From Chitinispirillaceae bacterium (GTDB taxonomy: Bacteria; Fibrobacterota; Chitinivibrionia; Chitinivibrionales; Chitinispirillaceae): DNA of 41,550 nucleotides. Every line of letters begins with the position of its first letter. Position 1 is the stretch's first letter. This document shows positions 15,948 to 24,799 of this stretch, piece after piece. The stretch covers positions 1 through 41,550 of the forward strand of contig JAFGIW010000119.1 of NCBI GenBank assembly GCA_016929415.1. Reading direction: 5' to 3'. Under the pieces are notes generated by a model that saw nothing but the letters and a program-made list of their open reading frames with translations, made no database searches and had not been told where the DNA came from. The position numbers and the translations under genes were made by a program.

Positions 15948-15972
15948 GTTTACCAATAGCAGGCGGTCCCGT

Positions 15973-17184
15973 TCACCGTGCGACCGTTACCGGCATGCTC
16001 ATCCGTTTTCCTCCGCAGGCAAGCGTCAGAACGTACATTCCCGGGGCGATGGGAGCTTTCATCTCGCCTTCAGTACGTTTAAGGCGCGTGGTAAATACCC
16101 GCTTCCCCGCAATGGAAAACAATCCTATGTCAATGTCACCTCCGGTGAACCTGTTCCCTAGGGGAAATCGTACCATTGTGCCGCCGAAGTTGAATTTGAC
16201 CGTATGTATAGCGCTTGACACCGACCCGCTCATTCTGTCAACAATGGCGGTTTCCACGGAAGTGATATAGACGGCACCGCCTTCCCCGATGGCGACGAAC
16301 CGGTCGTTGCCGCAGGTCACCGAATAAAAATCCGATTTTACCTTGGGAGAACAGTCGGTCCAGGCGTAACCGTCGGGAGAGCGGAGTATGGTGCCGCCAT
16401 CCCCCGCTGCAACGAACCGGTTGTTCCCGAAGGCAACCGATATGAGCCGGTTCGATGTTCCGGTCAATTGCCGGCGCCATCGGGCGCCGTCCGGAGAGGT
16501 CATCACCGTACCGCTGTCGCCGACCGCCACGAAAAGCCCGTTTCCGAAGGTCACCTGCCAGAGTGTGGAGGTACATTTTTCAGTTTTACTCCACAAAAGA
16601 CCGTCGGTCGAAAAATAGAAAGAGGATTTCTGTTCATCGGTCGCATCGATGTTCACCGCGACAAAAAGGCCGTTTCCATTGCAGATACTGTAAAAATCAG
16701 CCGGTTCGTTCTCCGGCGACCGGTCGGCCCACTCTTTCCCGTTTGTCGAGGTAAAAATCGTCCCGCGCGTTCCCACCGCCACCGAGGTGCCGTTGCCGCA
16801 TGTTGCCGCGATCAGATAGTCGCCGGTTTCCACCGTCTGGCTCGTCCAGGATACACCGTCCGGAGAGGTAAGAATTTTATTGGACCCGGCGGTGAGAAAA
16901 ATCCCGTTTCCGAAGCTCACCGACCAGAGGAGTATATCCGGGATATCTGCCGCCCGGCCGAACCAGTCGATCGAGTCGGGTGAAGCGACGATCGTACCTA
17001 ATTGCCCGGTTGCGACAAAACGGCCGTTGCCGTAGGCGATTGAAAAGTAGGCCTCCCCTACCTCGGGAAGAGTTCCGCAACTATTCCATTTCAATTGTCC
17101 GAAGCTGTCTGAATTAAAAAAGCAGAGAAGCGACAGCAGGCCGGTAGATACGATTACGGACCGTTTGTGTGGAATAATCCCCAT
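15973..17184 (-). CDS. Secreted seven-bladed beta-propeller with a C-terminal sorting-like domain
   Basis: The 403-residue product has a signal peptide (hydrophobic core near residues 9-28, ending SFG-Q) and seven repeats of about 42 residues with the pattern F/Y.SV.FGNG.FVAVG..GTI.TSPDG..W, as expected for one seven-bladed propeller of the YCF48/BNR-like kind. The last ~75 residues (FSIAGKRVFTTRL ... PGMYVLTLACGGKRMSMPV) look like a T9SS-type sorting domain. The fourth repeat carries an insertion (VNIDATDEQKSSFYF). No catalytic motif is visible, so it is likely a surface binding or display protein. It stands alone on the minus strand. Confidence 0.8.
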   Translation of the reverse strand: MGIIPHKRSVIVSTGLLSLLCFFNSDSFGQLKWNSCGTLPEVGEAYFSIAYGNGRFVATGQLGTIVASPDSIDWFGRAADIPDILLWSVSFGNGIFLTAGSNKILTSPDGVSWTSQTVETGDYLIAATCGNGTSVAVGTRGTIFTSTNGKEWADRSPENEPADFYSICNGNGLFVAVNIDATDEQKSSFYFSTDGLLWSKTEKCTSTLWQVTFGNGLFVAVGDSGTVMTSPDGARWRRQLTGTSNRLISVAFGNNRFVAAGDGGTILRSPDGYAWTDCSPKVKSDFYSVTCGNDRFVAIGEGGAVYITSVETAIVDRMSGSVSSAIHTVKFNFGGTMVRFPLGNRFTGGDIDIGLFSIAGKRVFTTRLKRTEGEMKAPIAPGMYVLTLACGGKRMSMPVTVAR

Positions 17185-17474
17185 ACACTAGCCCCCGGGT
17201 TTATTGTATAACTTTTAACTGCGGTAACAATATTCGTCGATGCAGGAATCGCTTGATCAGTAGATAGAATGATTGGAATATACAATTTATTTCACCGGGA
17301 TACACAGAAAAACGTGCTTTTGTTCCACAGTCTTCTCATCAGGCGCTATGCCCCCCTTGGCTATCTGCCACTATACATCATCAGTCTCTTGACTGTATGT
17401 AAATTCCCGCCTTTTGCGGAGATGAAAGAGAGAGGGGAGGAAGCAGCCTGCGTTTTAAACAGGGGGAAGAGAAA
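17185..17474. other. Intergenic region between the propeller gene and tRNA-Cys
   Basis: I see no gene, repeat or clear promoter in this 290-base stretch. A short plus-strand reading frame beginning near 17269 has no ribosome site and no protein-like composition. Confidence 0.5.
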
Positions 17475-17546
<72 letters not shown>

Positions 17547-17549
17547 CTT

Positions 17550-17580
17550 AAAAAAAGGGGCTGCCCCCAAGGGGAAGCCC
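17550..17580 (-). terminator. Intrinsic terminator between tRNA-Gly and tRNA-Cys
   Basis: On the minus strand GGGCTTCCCC and GGGGGCAGCCC form a stem with one internal mismatch and a TT loop, followed by seven T residues. It would end the tRNA-Gly transcript just before tRNA-Cys. Confidence 0.75.
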
Positions 17581-17586
17581 ACGAAC

Positions 17587-17661
17587 TGGAGCGAGAGACG
17601 GGACTTGAACCCGCGACAGCCACCTTGGCAAGGTGGAGCTCTACCACTGAGCTACTCTCGC
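17587..17661 (-). tRNA. tRNA-Gly (GCC)
   Basis: On the minus strand, GCGAGAG and CTCTCGC form the acceptor stem. GTAGCTCAGTGGTAGAGC is the D arm, CACCTTGCCAAGGTG is the anticodon arm with anticodon GCC, and GCGGGTTCAAGTCCCGT is the T arm. The CCA tail is encoded (17587-17589). Confidence 0.97.
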
Positions 17662-17820
17662 ATGGAGGGTATTGAAAAATAAACCAAAGGGGATGAGGAG
17701 TCAATAATTTATTCAATTCCGCATCTCCTGTTCAGATATTTAAAAGTCAGAAAGAAGCTTTTCCGCTGTTGGGCTAGTAAGTTAAACCGCTCAATCGCTA
17801 AACCGCGTTCTTCCCTTCCC

Positions 17821-18267
17821 CTACTTCGGATTCCACGTCTGGGCGGAGGTCATGATAATGGCAATGAACGCCATCATTCCTATTGCCAGAACGATCTGCT
17901 GCCTGTAGTTGTAGCGACGTTTAGTCAAGGGGATTTTCCGGATGGAGGATTTCGTTGAAGCCTCCGTTTCAGATTGAACGGTTGTTTTTTCTGACACAGC
18001 GGGTCGATCGGGGCTTTTTTCTGTCGCGGGACTGCCGGGAAACGAGTCATTTACCGCTGCCGGGATATGAAGCGTATCAGCGTTCGCGGCCAATGAATCG
18101 GGTACACTCGCCGGAACACCTGTCGTAGCTGCCTCCGTTGTCGCGGCAACAGAACCAACGCCTTTCTCCATACGAGCCGTCGTATCGGCAGTTGTTACGC
18201 CACCCTCCTTACCGGCACTCGATAGGGGGAGTGCTGCAAATATAAGAACAAATACCGTTTTCCGCAT
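17821..18267 (-). CDS. Small exported or membrane-anchored hypothetical protein at the end of the miaB-gatB operon
   Basis: The 148-residue product has an N-terminal signal-like segment (MRKTVFVLIFAALPLSSAG), a central low-complexity Thr/Ala/Ser/Pro stretch of ~80 residues and a C-terminal hydrophobic segment (QQIVLAIGMMAFIAIIM) preceded by KIPLTKRRYNYR. The layout suggests a periplasmic linker anchored by a C-terminal membrane helix. It starts 3 bases after the gatB stop, so it is cotranscribed. I do not recognise the family. A functional tie to GatB is not implied by the sequence. Confidence 0.65.
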   Translation of the reverse strand: MRKTVFVLIFAALPLSSAGKEGGVTTADTTARMEKGVGSVAATTEAATTGVPASVPDSLAANADTLHIPAAVNDSFPGSPATEKSPDRPAVSEKTTVQSETEASTKSSIRKIPLTKRRYNYRQQIVLAIGMMAFIAIIMTSAQTWNPK

Positions 18268-18270
18268 CTC

Positions 18271-19695
18271 CTACCTCAACATCTTTGATAACAATGCATT
18301 GATTTCTTTTGGATTGCCGCTTCCCATTGTTGCTTTCATCGCCTGTCCGACAAAAAAGCTGATCAGCTTTCCATCACCGGCCTTGAACCGTTCAACTTCA
18401 ACGGGATTCTTTGCAAGGACCGATTGCACAATATTTTCAAGCGCTCCCGAATCGGAAACCTGCTGCATCTTTTCGGCTTTGATGATGGTTTCCGGGTCCT
18501 GATCCCGCTCCTGCATCAGATCGACAATTTTACGGGCGCTCCTGGCACTGATGGTGCCGTTGTCAATCAGTTTTAAAAGGGCTCCAAGATGGCCGGGGGT
18601 AATTTCCAATTGATCGATGGTGATTTTCAAATCATTGATAATACGAAGTATATCAACCACGATCCAGTTGGCGACCTGCCGGGCATCGTGGTACGTGGCG
18701 AGTGTCGCCTCGAAAAAATCGGCAAGTTTTCGGCTCGAGGTGAGCACCTCAGCCGCATTTTCCTGCAGACCCATCTGTTCAATAAACCGCTGCCGACGCT
18801 GTGCCGGCAATTCGGGAAGGGTCTTCCGGAGAGCTGCCACCTCCTCTGGATTCACGGTAAGGGGCGGAAGATCGGGTTCGGGAAAATAGCGGTAGTCGTG
18901 CGCGTCCTCCTTGGACCGCATCGGAATCGATCGGTTGGCGCTCCGGTCCCAGAGAAAAGTCTCCTGATGGATCTTCCCACCGTTGCGAAGCACCTCCTCC
19001 TGACGTCGCGCCTCGTATTCGAGCGCCTTTTCCACACCGCGGAAACTGTTCATATTCTTGATTTCAGTTTTGGCGCCGAGTTTTTTTTCGCCCCTTGACC
19101 GCAGGGATATATTGGCGTCGCAACGAAGGCTCCCCTCTTCCATAATGCAGTCGCAGATCTCGATATATTCGAGAATTGCCTTGATCCCGATGAGAAATGC
19201 ATATGCCTCGGCAGGGCTGCGCAGATCCGGTTCGCTGACGATCTCGATGAGCGGGGTACCGCAACGGTTGACATCGAATAGCGACTCGGGCGCGCGGTCG
19301 TGAATGAGCTTCCCGGCATCCTCTTCCAGGTGGATTCCGGTCACCCCGACGGTTTTCACCGTATTATCGACGACAATTGGTAATTCCCCTTTACCGCAGA
19401 GCGGAGCATCGTACTGGGAAATCTGATACCCCTTCGGAAGATCGGGATAGAAATAGTTCTTTCTGGCGAACAACGACCTTCCGGCAACGGTACAGCCGAT
19501 CGCGCATCCCATACGGATTGCCATGGCTACCGCCCGTCGGTTAAGCACGGGAAGCGCACCCGGCAGGCCGAGGCAGACCGGACAGCCGTTGGTGTTCGCC
19601 GGGTCGCCGAACCGTGAACGGCAGCCGCAGAAAAGTTTCGTCTCAGTCAGTAACTGCGCATGGATCTCCAGTCCGATGACGGTTTCAAAATCCAC
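18271..19695 (-). CDS. gatB: Asp-tRNA(Asn)/Glu-tRNA(Gln) amidotransferase subunit B
   Basis: The 474-residue protein is full length for GatB. It opens with VIGLEIHAQL and has the cysteine-bearing FCGC ... NGCPVCLGLPGALPVLN, the KNYFYPDLPKGYQISQYD and GIHLEEDAGKLIHD motifs of the kinase-like catalytic core, and a C-terminal YqeY/GatB helical domain (PVEVERFKAGDGKLISFFVGQAMKAT). It amidates mischarged Glu-tRNA(Gln) and/or Asp-tRNA(Asn) using ammonia from GatA; gatA and gatC are not in this window. The start codon is GTG with GGAG about 8 bases upstream. It is the fourth gene of the miaB operon, 38 bases after the SPOR protein gene. Confidence 0.98.
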   Translation of the reverse strand: MDFETVIGLEIHAQLLTETKLFCGCRSRFGDPANTNGCPVCLGLPGALPVLNRRAVAMAIRMGCAIGCTVAGRSLFARKNYFYPDLPKGYQISQYDAPLCGKGELPIVVDNTVKTVGVTGIHLEEDAGKLIHDRAPESLFDVNRCGTPLIEIVSEPDLRSPAEAYAFLIGIKAILEYIEICDCIMEEGSLRCDANISLRSRGEKKLGAKTEIKNMNSFRGVEKALEYEARRQEEVLRNGGKIHQETFLWDRSANRSIPMRSKEDAHDYRYFPEPDLPPLTVNPEEVAALRKTLPELPAQRRQRFIEQMGLQENAAEVLTSSRKLADFFEATLATYHDARQVANWIVVDILRIINDLKITIDQLEITPGHLGALLKLIDNGTISARSARKIVDLMQERDQDPETIIKAEKMQQVSDSGALENIVQSVLAKNPVEVERFKAGDGKLISFFVGQAMKATMGSGNPKEINALLSKMLR

Positions 19696-19733
19696 TAAAA
19701 GACTCCATATCCACCAAGGGTAGTGAGGTCCGC

Positions 19734-20759
19734 TTACCTGGGCACGGCCTTGAAGGTGATCCCGGCCGGGGCGAGCGAGTCGCCGCCGTATGCCTCGGCG
19801 GCCGCTTTACTTTTAAATGCCCCGATCCGGACGCGGTAGAATACCTTGTCCGACAGGGTGACCGGCAGGATAGATACCTCCCTGAAGCGCTGTTCGAGCC
19901 TTTTCTGCAGATTGGTCGCATTGTCGAGGGAGCCGAACGCTCCCACCTGGAGCGTATACGCCGTTTCGTCGCCGGACGGGACCGGGGCATCGGCCGGCGC
20001 GCCTGCGGTTTTTTTTTCGGTGCGCAGGGACGCCAGATCGAGCAGGTCTCTTTCCAGGAGCTGTTCGCCGAACGGCTGCAGCCGCTTCTCCAGCGCCTTT
20101 ACCGAATCCGCCTTCCCGAGTTTGATCGCGCACTCCAGTTTCGCCGCGGTCGCCGCAATTGTCCACGACCGGGCAGCGTCGATCCCGCCGGCCCGGCAGA
20201 ACCGTTGGAACGCCGAATCGTAAAGACCCTCTTCCATATCGATCAGCCCGATACGGTAATGCGCTTCGAGCGCGAGAAGTGTGCCGTGGTCAAGCGTTAT
20301 GGTGTGCCAGAGCGACCGGGCGGTTTTGATGTCGTGCAGCGCCGCCGCCGCAAGTGCCCACCGATGGCGGTAGTACGGATCGGAACGGATCGTCGATGCG
20401 AGGCGGTACTTTTCCGCCGCGGTCTTGAAGGCGCTATGGACAAACGAGTAGTCGCCCAGTTGACCGTAGGATGCCGCGCGGAGTGAATCGGGGACGGTCG
20501 TGTCCGTTGCGCATCTCGTATAAATGGCAACCGACAGCGAGCAGGGCGCCACACGGGCGTAATCGGAAGCGATGCGGCAATCGGAAGGGTGTGACCGGTA
20601 GGCTTGTCCAAGCCGTTTCGCGGCTTCCATATAGCTTCCTTTTTCGAGCAACTTTACTCCTGCAATATGGTCGGCATCCGCAACGGCGCCGGATGTTCCG
20701 GCAAGGACAACGCCGAGAAGAACTTCTGCGACGGCGAGCGTTTTCAACAACCCGCTCAT
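19734..20759 (-). CDS. Exported TPR-like protein with a C-terminal SPOR domain
   Basis: The 341-residue product has a signal peptide (hydrophobic residues 5-25, ending GTSGAVADA), a helical repeat region of residues 30-245 (ADHIAGVKLLEKGSYMEAAKRL and later units such as LEAHYRIGLIDMEEGLYDSAF), and a C-terminal SPOR domain (YTLQVGAFGSLDNATNLQKRL ... FYRVRIGAFKSKAAAEAYG, about 267-335). SPOR domains bind denuded peptidoglycan glycans at division sites, so this is probably a periplasmic or outer-membrane-linked envelope protein. Its start overlaps the end of the lapA-like gene by 4 nt. Confidence 0.85.
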   Translation of the reverse strand: MSGLLKTLAVAEVLLGVVLAGTSGAVADADHIAGVKLLEKGSYMEAAKRLGQAYRSHPSDCRIASDYARVAPCSLSVAIYTRCATDTTVPDSLRAASYGQLGDYSFVHSAFKTAAEKYRLASTIRSDPYYRHRWALAAAALHDIKTARSLWHTITLDHGTLLALEAHYRIGLIDMEEGLYDSAFQRFCRAGGIDAARSWTIAATAAKLECAIKLGKADSVKALEKRLQPFGEQLLERDLLDLASLRTEKKTAGAPADAPVPSGDETAYTLQVGAFGSLDNATNLQKRLEQRFREVSILPVTLSDKVFYRVRIGAFKSKAAAEAYGGDSLAPAGITFKAVPR

Positions 20760-21169
20760 GCCGGATCCTTCGACGATTCACCCTCAACCGGTTCTTCCGG
20801 AAAGGCTTCCTCCTCAAGGAGTTCCGGTTCGGGAATCGAAAGCCCATCCGTCTTATGGGTCATCTCGCACTGCTCAAGCGTCCTGCGTGCTTCGGCGAGT
20901 TTCTCTTCGAGCTCGCGGAGATCCTTTGTCCGGCGATGCACTTTCGACTGAAGAACGATGTAATAATAAAATGCGGCAAAAAGCCCTAAAAGAAGACCGA
21001 CACCGAACGCCCCGGCCACATAAAAATAGATGGGTATCGCCGGAGTCCAGTAGGTAAGAATACGTGCCGATGCGACCTGCTTGAACTGCTCCTGCGTAAA
21101 AGTAAAAATGAGGATCCATGCGAAGAAAAAGGCAACGATAAAAACAACAAGCCACTTGAGAATTTTCAT
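20756..21169 (-). CDS. LapA-domain (DUF1049-like) membrane protein
   Basis: The 137-residue product has two membrane segments (about residues 5-23 and 45-70), a positively charged loop, a coiled-coil stretch (HRRTKDLRELEEKLAEARRTL) and an acidic C-terminal tail. This is the layout of LapA/YciS-type lipopolysaccharide-assembly proteins, though here the tail is longer and Glu/Pro rich. It overlaps both neighbours by 4 nt (miaB before it, the SPOR gene after it), which implies coupled translation within one operon. Confidence 0.75.
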   Translation of the reverse strand: MKILKWLVVFIVAFFFAWILIFTFTQEQFKQVASARILTYWTPAIPIYFYVAGAFGVGLLLGLFAAFYYYIVLQSKVHRRTKDLRELEEKLAEARRTLEQCEMTHKTDGLSIPEPELLEEEAFPEEPVEGESSKDPA

Positions 21170-22431
21170 AGTGCGGTCCTTTCGCAGATAAGTGTCATAC
21201 CGCTGGTCCGAACGACATCAGCCTGTAAAATCGTTCCTGCCGGCACTTCGTCGCAAGCAATGAGCGCTCTTTTACACCCGTAGTCGCGCGCCATCCAGAG
21301 CCGGTCACGCTTCTCCTGCCGCCCGCTTATCATGAGCCGCACCTTCCGGCCCGCCATCCCCGTATAGATCTCTCTGGTTATTGCCGTCTGCACATCGATC
21401 AGTTGTTTGAGCCTCCGGTGCTTTAACTCATGCGAAACTGTGTCGCTCATGGAAGCTGCGGCGGTCCCTTCACGAATGCTGTATGCGAACATAAAGGCTG
21501 CGGTAAAACGGACCTCTTCAACAAGGGCAAGCGTCGATTCGAACTCCGCATCGGTTTCAGAAGGAAAACCCACGAGAATATCCGTGGTGATGTCCGCATC
21601 GGGAAGGAGCGAACGGATCATTGAAATACGGTCGCGATAGTCGGCGGCAGTGTATCGCCGGTTCATGAGCGACAAAATCCGGTCAGCCCCAGCCTGGACC
21701 GGTAAATGGACATGGCGGCAGCATTTCGGCTCATCGGCGATCGTTCGAATCAGCTTTTCACTGCAATCTTTCGGGTGGGAGGTGGTGAACCGGATACGTT
21801 TAATACCCTCCACAGCGGCAACCGCACGGATCAGATCGGGGAAATCGATGCCAGCATCGCAGTAGGAATTAACATTCTGGCCGAGCAGCGTGACCTCCTT
21901 AACACCCCGGCCGGCCTTTTTCCTGATGGTATCGATGATTATCGCCGCTGGAATCGACGCCTCCGGGCCACGTACATAGGGTACGATACAGTAGGTGCAG
22001 TAATTATCACATCCCCGGATGACCGACACAAATTCGCTTGCTTCATCCGTTGCTTCAATACCTTTAAAATCAACGTTTTGATCGGGAAATACCGATGATA
22101 TTACCTCATCGATTCCCTCAAGGGAACGGGCGCCGATTACCCGGTCAACTTCAGGGATCTCCCTTTTCAACGACTCCCCAAGCCTCTCTGCCATGCACCC
22201 GATCACCCAGAGCTGCGCCTCCTGTTTCTTTAAACGGCCATACTCCCCGATACGGGTTTTCGCCCGCTGTTCCGCATGCTCCCGTACGCTGCAGGTATTT
22301 ACCACAATTAGATCGGCTTTCGCCGGATCATCACTACTCCGGAAGCCGTGCGTAAAGAGCCGCTCCCCGATATCGTTGGAATCGGCGACATTCATCTGGC
22401 AGCCGAAAGTTTGAAAATAGACGTAAGGCAT
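21166..22431 (-). CDS. miaB: tRNA-2-methylthio-N6-isopentenyladenosine synthase
   Basis: The 421-residue protein is a methylthiotransferase radical SAM enzyme. The N-terminal UPF0004 domain holds three cluster cysteines in TFGCQMN, VVNTCSVR and IGCMAERLG. The radical SAM motif is CDNYCTYC in the context RGCDNYCTYCIVPYVRG, and the TRAM domain is at the C-terminus (MAGRKVRLMISG onward). It adds the methylthio group at A37 of tRNAs reading UNN codons. RGPEAS takes the place of the usual RGxExS motif. The ATG at 22431 (MPYVYFQTFGCQMN) is preferred over a GTG 45 bases upstream because it gives the standard N-terminus. It is the first gene of the operon and divergent from uvrC. Confidence 0.97.
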   Translation of the reverse strand: MPYVYFQTFGCQMNVADSNDIGERLFTHGFRSSDDPAKADLIVVNTCSVREHAEQRAKTRIGEYGRLKKQEAQLWVIGCMAERLGESLKREIPEVDRVIGARSLEGIDEVISSVFPDQNVDFKGIEATDEASEFVSVIRGCDNYCTYCIVPYVRGPEASIPAAIIIDTIRKKAGRGVKEVTLLGQNVNSYCDAGIDFPDLIRAVAAVEGIKRIRFTTSHPKDCSEKLIRTIADEPKCCRHVHLPVQAGADRILSLMNRRYTAADYRDRISMIRSLLPDADITTDILVGFPSETDAEFESTLALVEEVRFTAAFMFAYSIREGTAAASMSDTVSHELKHRRLKQLIDVQTAITREIYTGMAGRKVRLMISGRQEKRDRLWMARDYGCKRALIACDEVPAGTILQADVVRTSGMTLICERTAL

Positions 22432-22785
22432 TGGAAATAGGCGAATTCTATAGAAATACAATGATCGATCAACCACTCACCGGTTAATTAAAAATACTTC
22501 ATCGGTGAGAGGTGTGTTGAATGAATCCGCGTAAGAGGGGCGCCGTCGCTGCAGGAGCAGGCCTCCGTGGAGGGAGCCTGCTTTGACAAACCATTACTTA
22601 CAGGAAATACAAACAGTGCCGTCCGCACTGGACGACGCCAACCGCGGTGTTACACCGGTCACTTTGGCAAACAGCAATCCGAACGCCTATAGTCATATAG
22701 GTAAATAATAACCCGCCTAGTCCAGGTGAGGAACTCCGGTACTCAATATATGGCATCGGCATAAAAAAAAATCCATTTTTCTCCC
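22432..22785. other. Divergent miaB/uvrC intergenic region with a strong hairpin
   Basis: Within this 350-base region AGCAGGC (22556-22562) pairs with GCCTGCT (22576-22582), with CTCC/GGAG inside, giving an ~11-bp hairpin followed by TT on the plus strand. Its presence between divergent promoters is unusual; it could end a short RNA or be a REP-like palindrome. No ORF with a ribosome site is seen. Confidence 0.5.
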
Positions 22786-24603
22786 ATGGACCTTCAACAG
22801 CCTCCCGCCGTCCCCCCTCCTCTCTCCGAGCAGGTGTCCCGTTTTCCCGAAAGCCCCGGCGTTTATCTGATGAAAAACGGCGTCGGATTTCCTCTTTACA
22901 TAGGCAAAGCGATCAATCTCCGCAGCCGTGTGCGCTCCTACTTTCTCGATGCGCACGACGGCCGGCCCAATATCCCGTTCATGCTGCGCAACGTCGACCA
23001 TATCGATTGGATCGCCACCAACAACGAGACCGAGGCATTGATCCTCGAGGCGAACCTGATCCGCAGACACCAGCCGAAATACAACGTAGACCTGCGCGAC
23101 GATAAGCACTTTCCCTATCTCAAGGTGACGGTGCAGGAGCCGTTTCCCCGGCTGCTTGTCGTGCGGCGGGTCGAGCGCGACGGGGCGAAGTACTTCGGCC
23201 CCTATACCGACGCGACGGCCATGCGGCGCCTTGTCGCCTTTGCGCGGCGGATCTTCCGTTTGCGCGACTGTAAACGGGTGCTGCCCGCGGCGCGTCCGGG
23301 GCGGCCGTGCATTAACCTGTCCATGCACCGGTGCAGCGGAGCCTGCAACGGAACCATCTCCATTGCCGCCTACCGGGAGCAGGTCGAACATCTGCTGCGG
23401 TTTCTGGCCGGCCGGCGGATCGACCTCATTCATGAACTCTCCCGCCGGATGGAAAAGGCATCCCAGGAACTGCGGTTCGAAGATGCGGCAAGCCTCCGCG
23501 ATCAGATCAGGCTTATCAAAGACGCTTCCCGCCTGCAGCAGGTTGACCTCAAGCTCGATGATACCGACTGCGATGTCTTCGGTCTGGCGGACGGCGAACG
23601 TGGGATCTGCCTCGCGGTGCTGCAGGTCCGGGAGGGGCTTCTGGTCAACAGCCACCACTTCCTCTTCGCAAAAACAACCTGGACACACGCCAATCCGAGT
23701 CATGATAACCTCTTTCTGCAATTTTACCTTGCCCGCGGCGATGAACCGCCACCGCTTATTTTTATTCCCGATAATGCCGGCTTTTCGCTTGATTCACTGC
23801 AAATTTGGGTAAATCAGCAATTCAATAAAAAAATTGAAATTTCCATCCCGCAGAAAGGAAATCGTAAGTTACTTATCGTTATGGCTATAAAAAACGCTCA
23901 TCTCTATCTTAATCAAAAGGTTACTCACAATGAAGCACAGGACCTTACCGATTTGCAGCAGGTTCTTCAGCTGCCGGTCTACCCGGAAACCATTGAAGCC
24001 TTTGATATTTCAAATATTGGAGCTGCATTTTCAGTAGCGGGCATGGTGCAGTTTAAAGGGGGGAGGCCGAATAAATCCGCCTATCGACATTACAAGATAA
24101 AGTTGGTCGTAGGCCAGAACGATTTTGCCATGATGATGGAAGTCGTAACACGTAGATTAACAAGACTTTATGAAGAAGATAAGCCATTTCCCGATCTTCT
24201 GCTTATCGATGGGGGGCCGGGACAGCTCCATGCAGCGCAAGAAGCGATCGAATTATTTGAAAACCCACCGGAAATCGCCTCGCTTGCAAAACAGGAGGAG
24301 ATTCTGTATGCCGCCCATCTCCCGGACTCTGTCAAACTCCCCCCGACCCACCCTGCCCGTAAACTTGTCGAACGAATCCGTGATGAGGTACACAGGTATG
24401 CAATTATGTTTCATCGCAAGGTTCGGGGGAAGCAGTTCTCCTCTTCGCAACTCGAGCGGATAGAAGGCATTGGAAAAAAACGGGCAGAGATCCTGCTGAG
24501 GAAATTCGGGTCGCTCAAGAGAATTAAAGAGGCGGCTGTATCAGAAATAATTCAAGTCACTGGAATTACGGAAGATATGGCGATGAGGATCAAAGGTGGT
24601 TAA
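22786..24603 (+). CDS. uvrC: Excinuclease ABC subunit C
   Basis: The 605-residue protein is complete. It has a GIY-YIG endonuclease domain (PGVYLMKN ... PLYIGKA, residues about 25-105), a cysteine cluster region (CINLSMHRCSGAC), a UVR motif (ELRFEDAASLRDQIRLI, about 228-244), an RNase H-like nuclease domain (AFDISNIGAAFSVAGMV, LLLIDGGPGQLHAA and an HR near MFHRKVRG), and tandem HhH motifs (LERIEGIGKKRAEILL ... IIQVTGI). It makes both incisions in nucleotide excision repair with UvrA and UvrB. Base composition changes within the gene: the 5' half is GC-rich in third positions, while the part after about 23,760, starting near the RNase H-like domain, is much AT-richer. No frameshift accompanies the change. 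Confidence 0.98.
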   Translation: MDLQQPPAVPPPLSEQVSRFPESPGVYLMKNGVGFPLYIGKAINLRSRVRSYFLDAHDGRPNIPFMLRNVDHIDWIATNNETEALILEANLIRRHQPKYNVDLRDDKHFPYLKVTVQEPFPRLLVVRRVERDGAKYFGPYTDATAMRRLVAFARRIFRLRDCKRVLPAARPGRPCINLSMHRCSGACNGTISIAAYREQVEHLLRFLAGRRIDLIHELSRRMEKASQELRFEDAASLRDQIRLIKDASRLQQVDLKLDDTDCDVFGLADGERGICLAVLQVREGLLVNSHHFLFAKTTWTHANPSHDNLFLQFYLARGDEPPPLIFIPDNAGFSLDSLQIWVNQQFNKKIEISIPQKGNRKLLIVMAIKNAHLYLNQKVTHNEAQDLTDLQQVLQLPVYPETIEAFDISNIGAAFSVAGMVQFKGGRPNKSAYRHYKIKLVVGQNDFAMMMEVVTRRLTRLYEEDKPFPDLLLIDGGPGQLHAAQEAIELFENPPEIASLAKQEEILYAAHLPDSVKLPPTHPARKLVERIRDEVHRYAIMFHRKVRGKQFSSSQLERIEGIGKKRAEILLRKFGSLKRIKEAAVSEIIQVTGITEDMAMRIKGG

Positions 24604-24695
24604 ACTATTGCCCTAATTGAGCGACTCTCCTTCGCGGTGAGATATAAGCTGCTGGCGAATATGCCACTGCAAAAATGCTCAACATACCTCCCCGG

Positions 24696-24712
24696 GTCCC
24701 GCCCTGCGGGAC
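24696..24712 (+). terminator. Hairpin after uvrC, possible terminator
   Basis: GTCCCGC and GCGGGAC form a perfect 7-bp stem with a CCT loop about 95 bases after the uvrC stop, followed by TGCGCCTTTT. The T-run is short and six bases away, so this is a weak terminator or a REP-like palindrome. Confidence 0.4.
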
Positions 24713-24799
24713 TGCGCCTTTTGTATGTCATCTTCACTCAACATCTTTCATCTCACCATCAAAAAGAATCGCTCAACTTGGGTAGCGTCAACTGATTTG

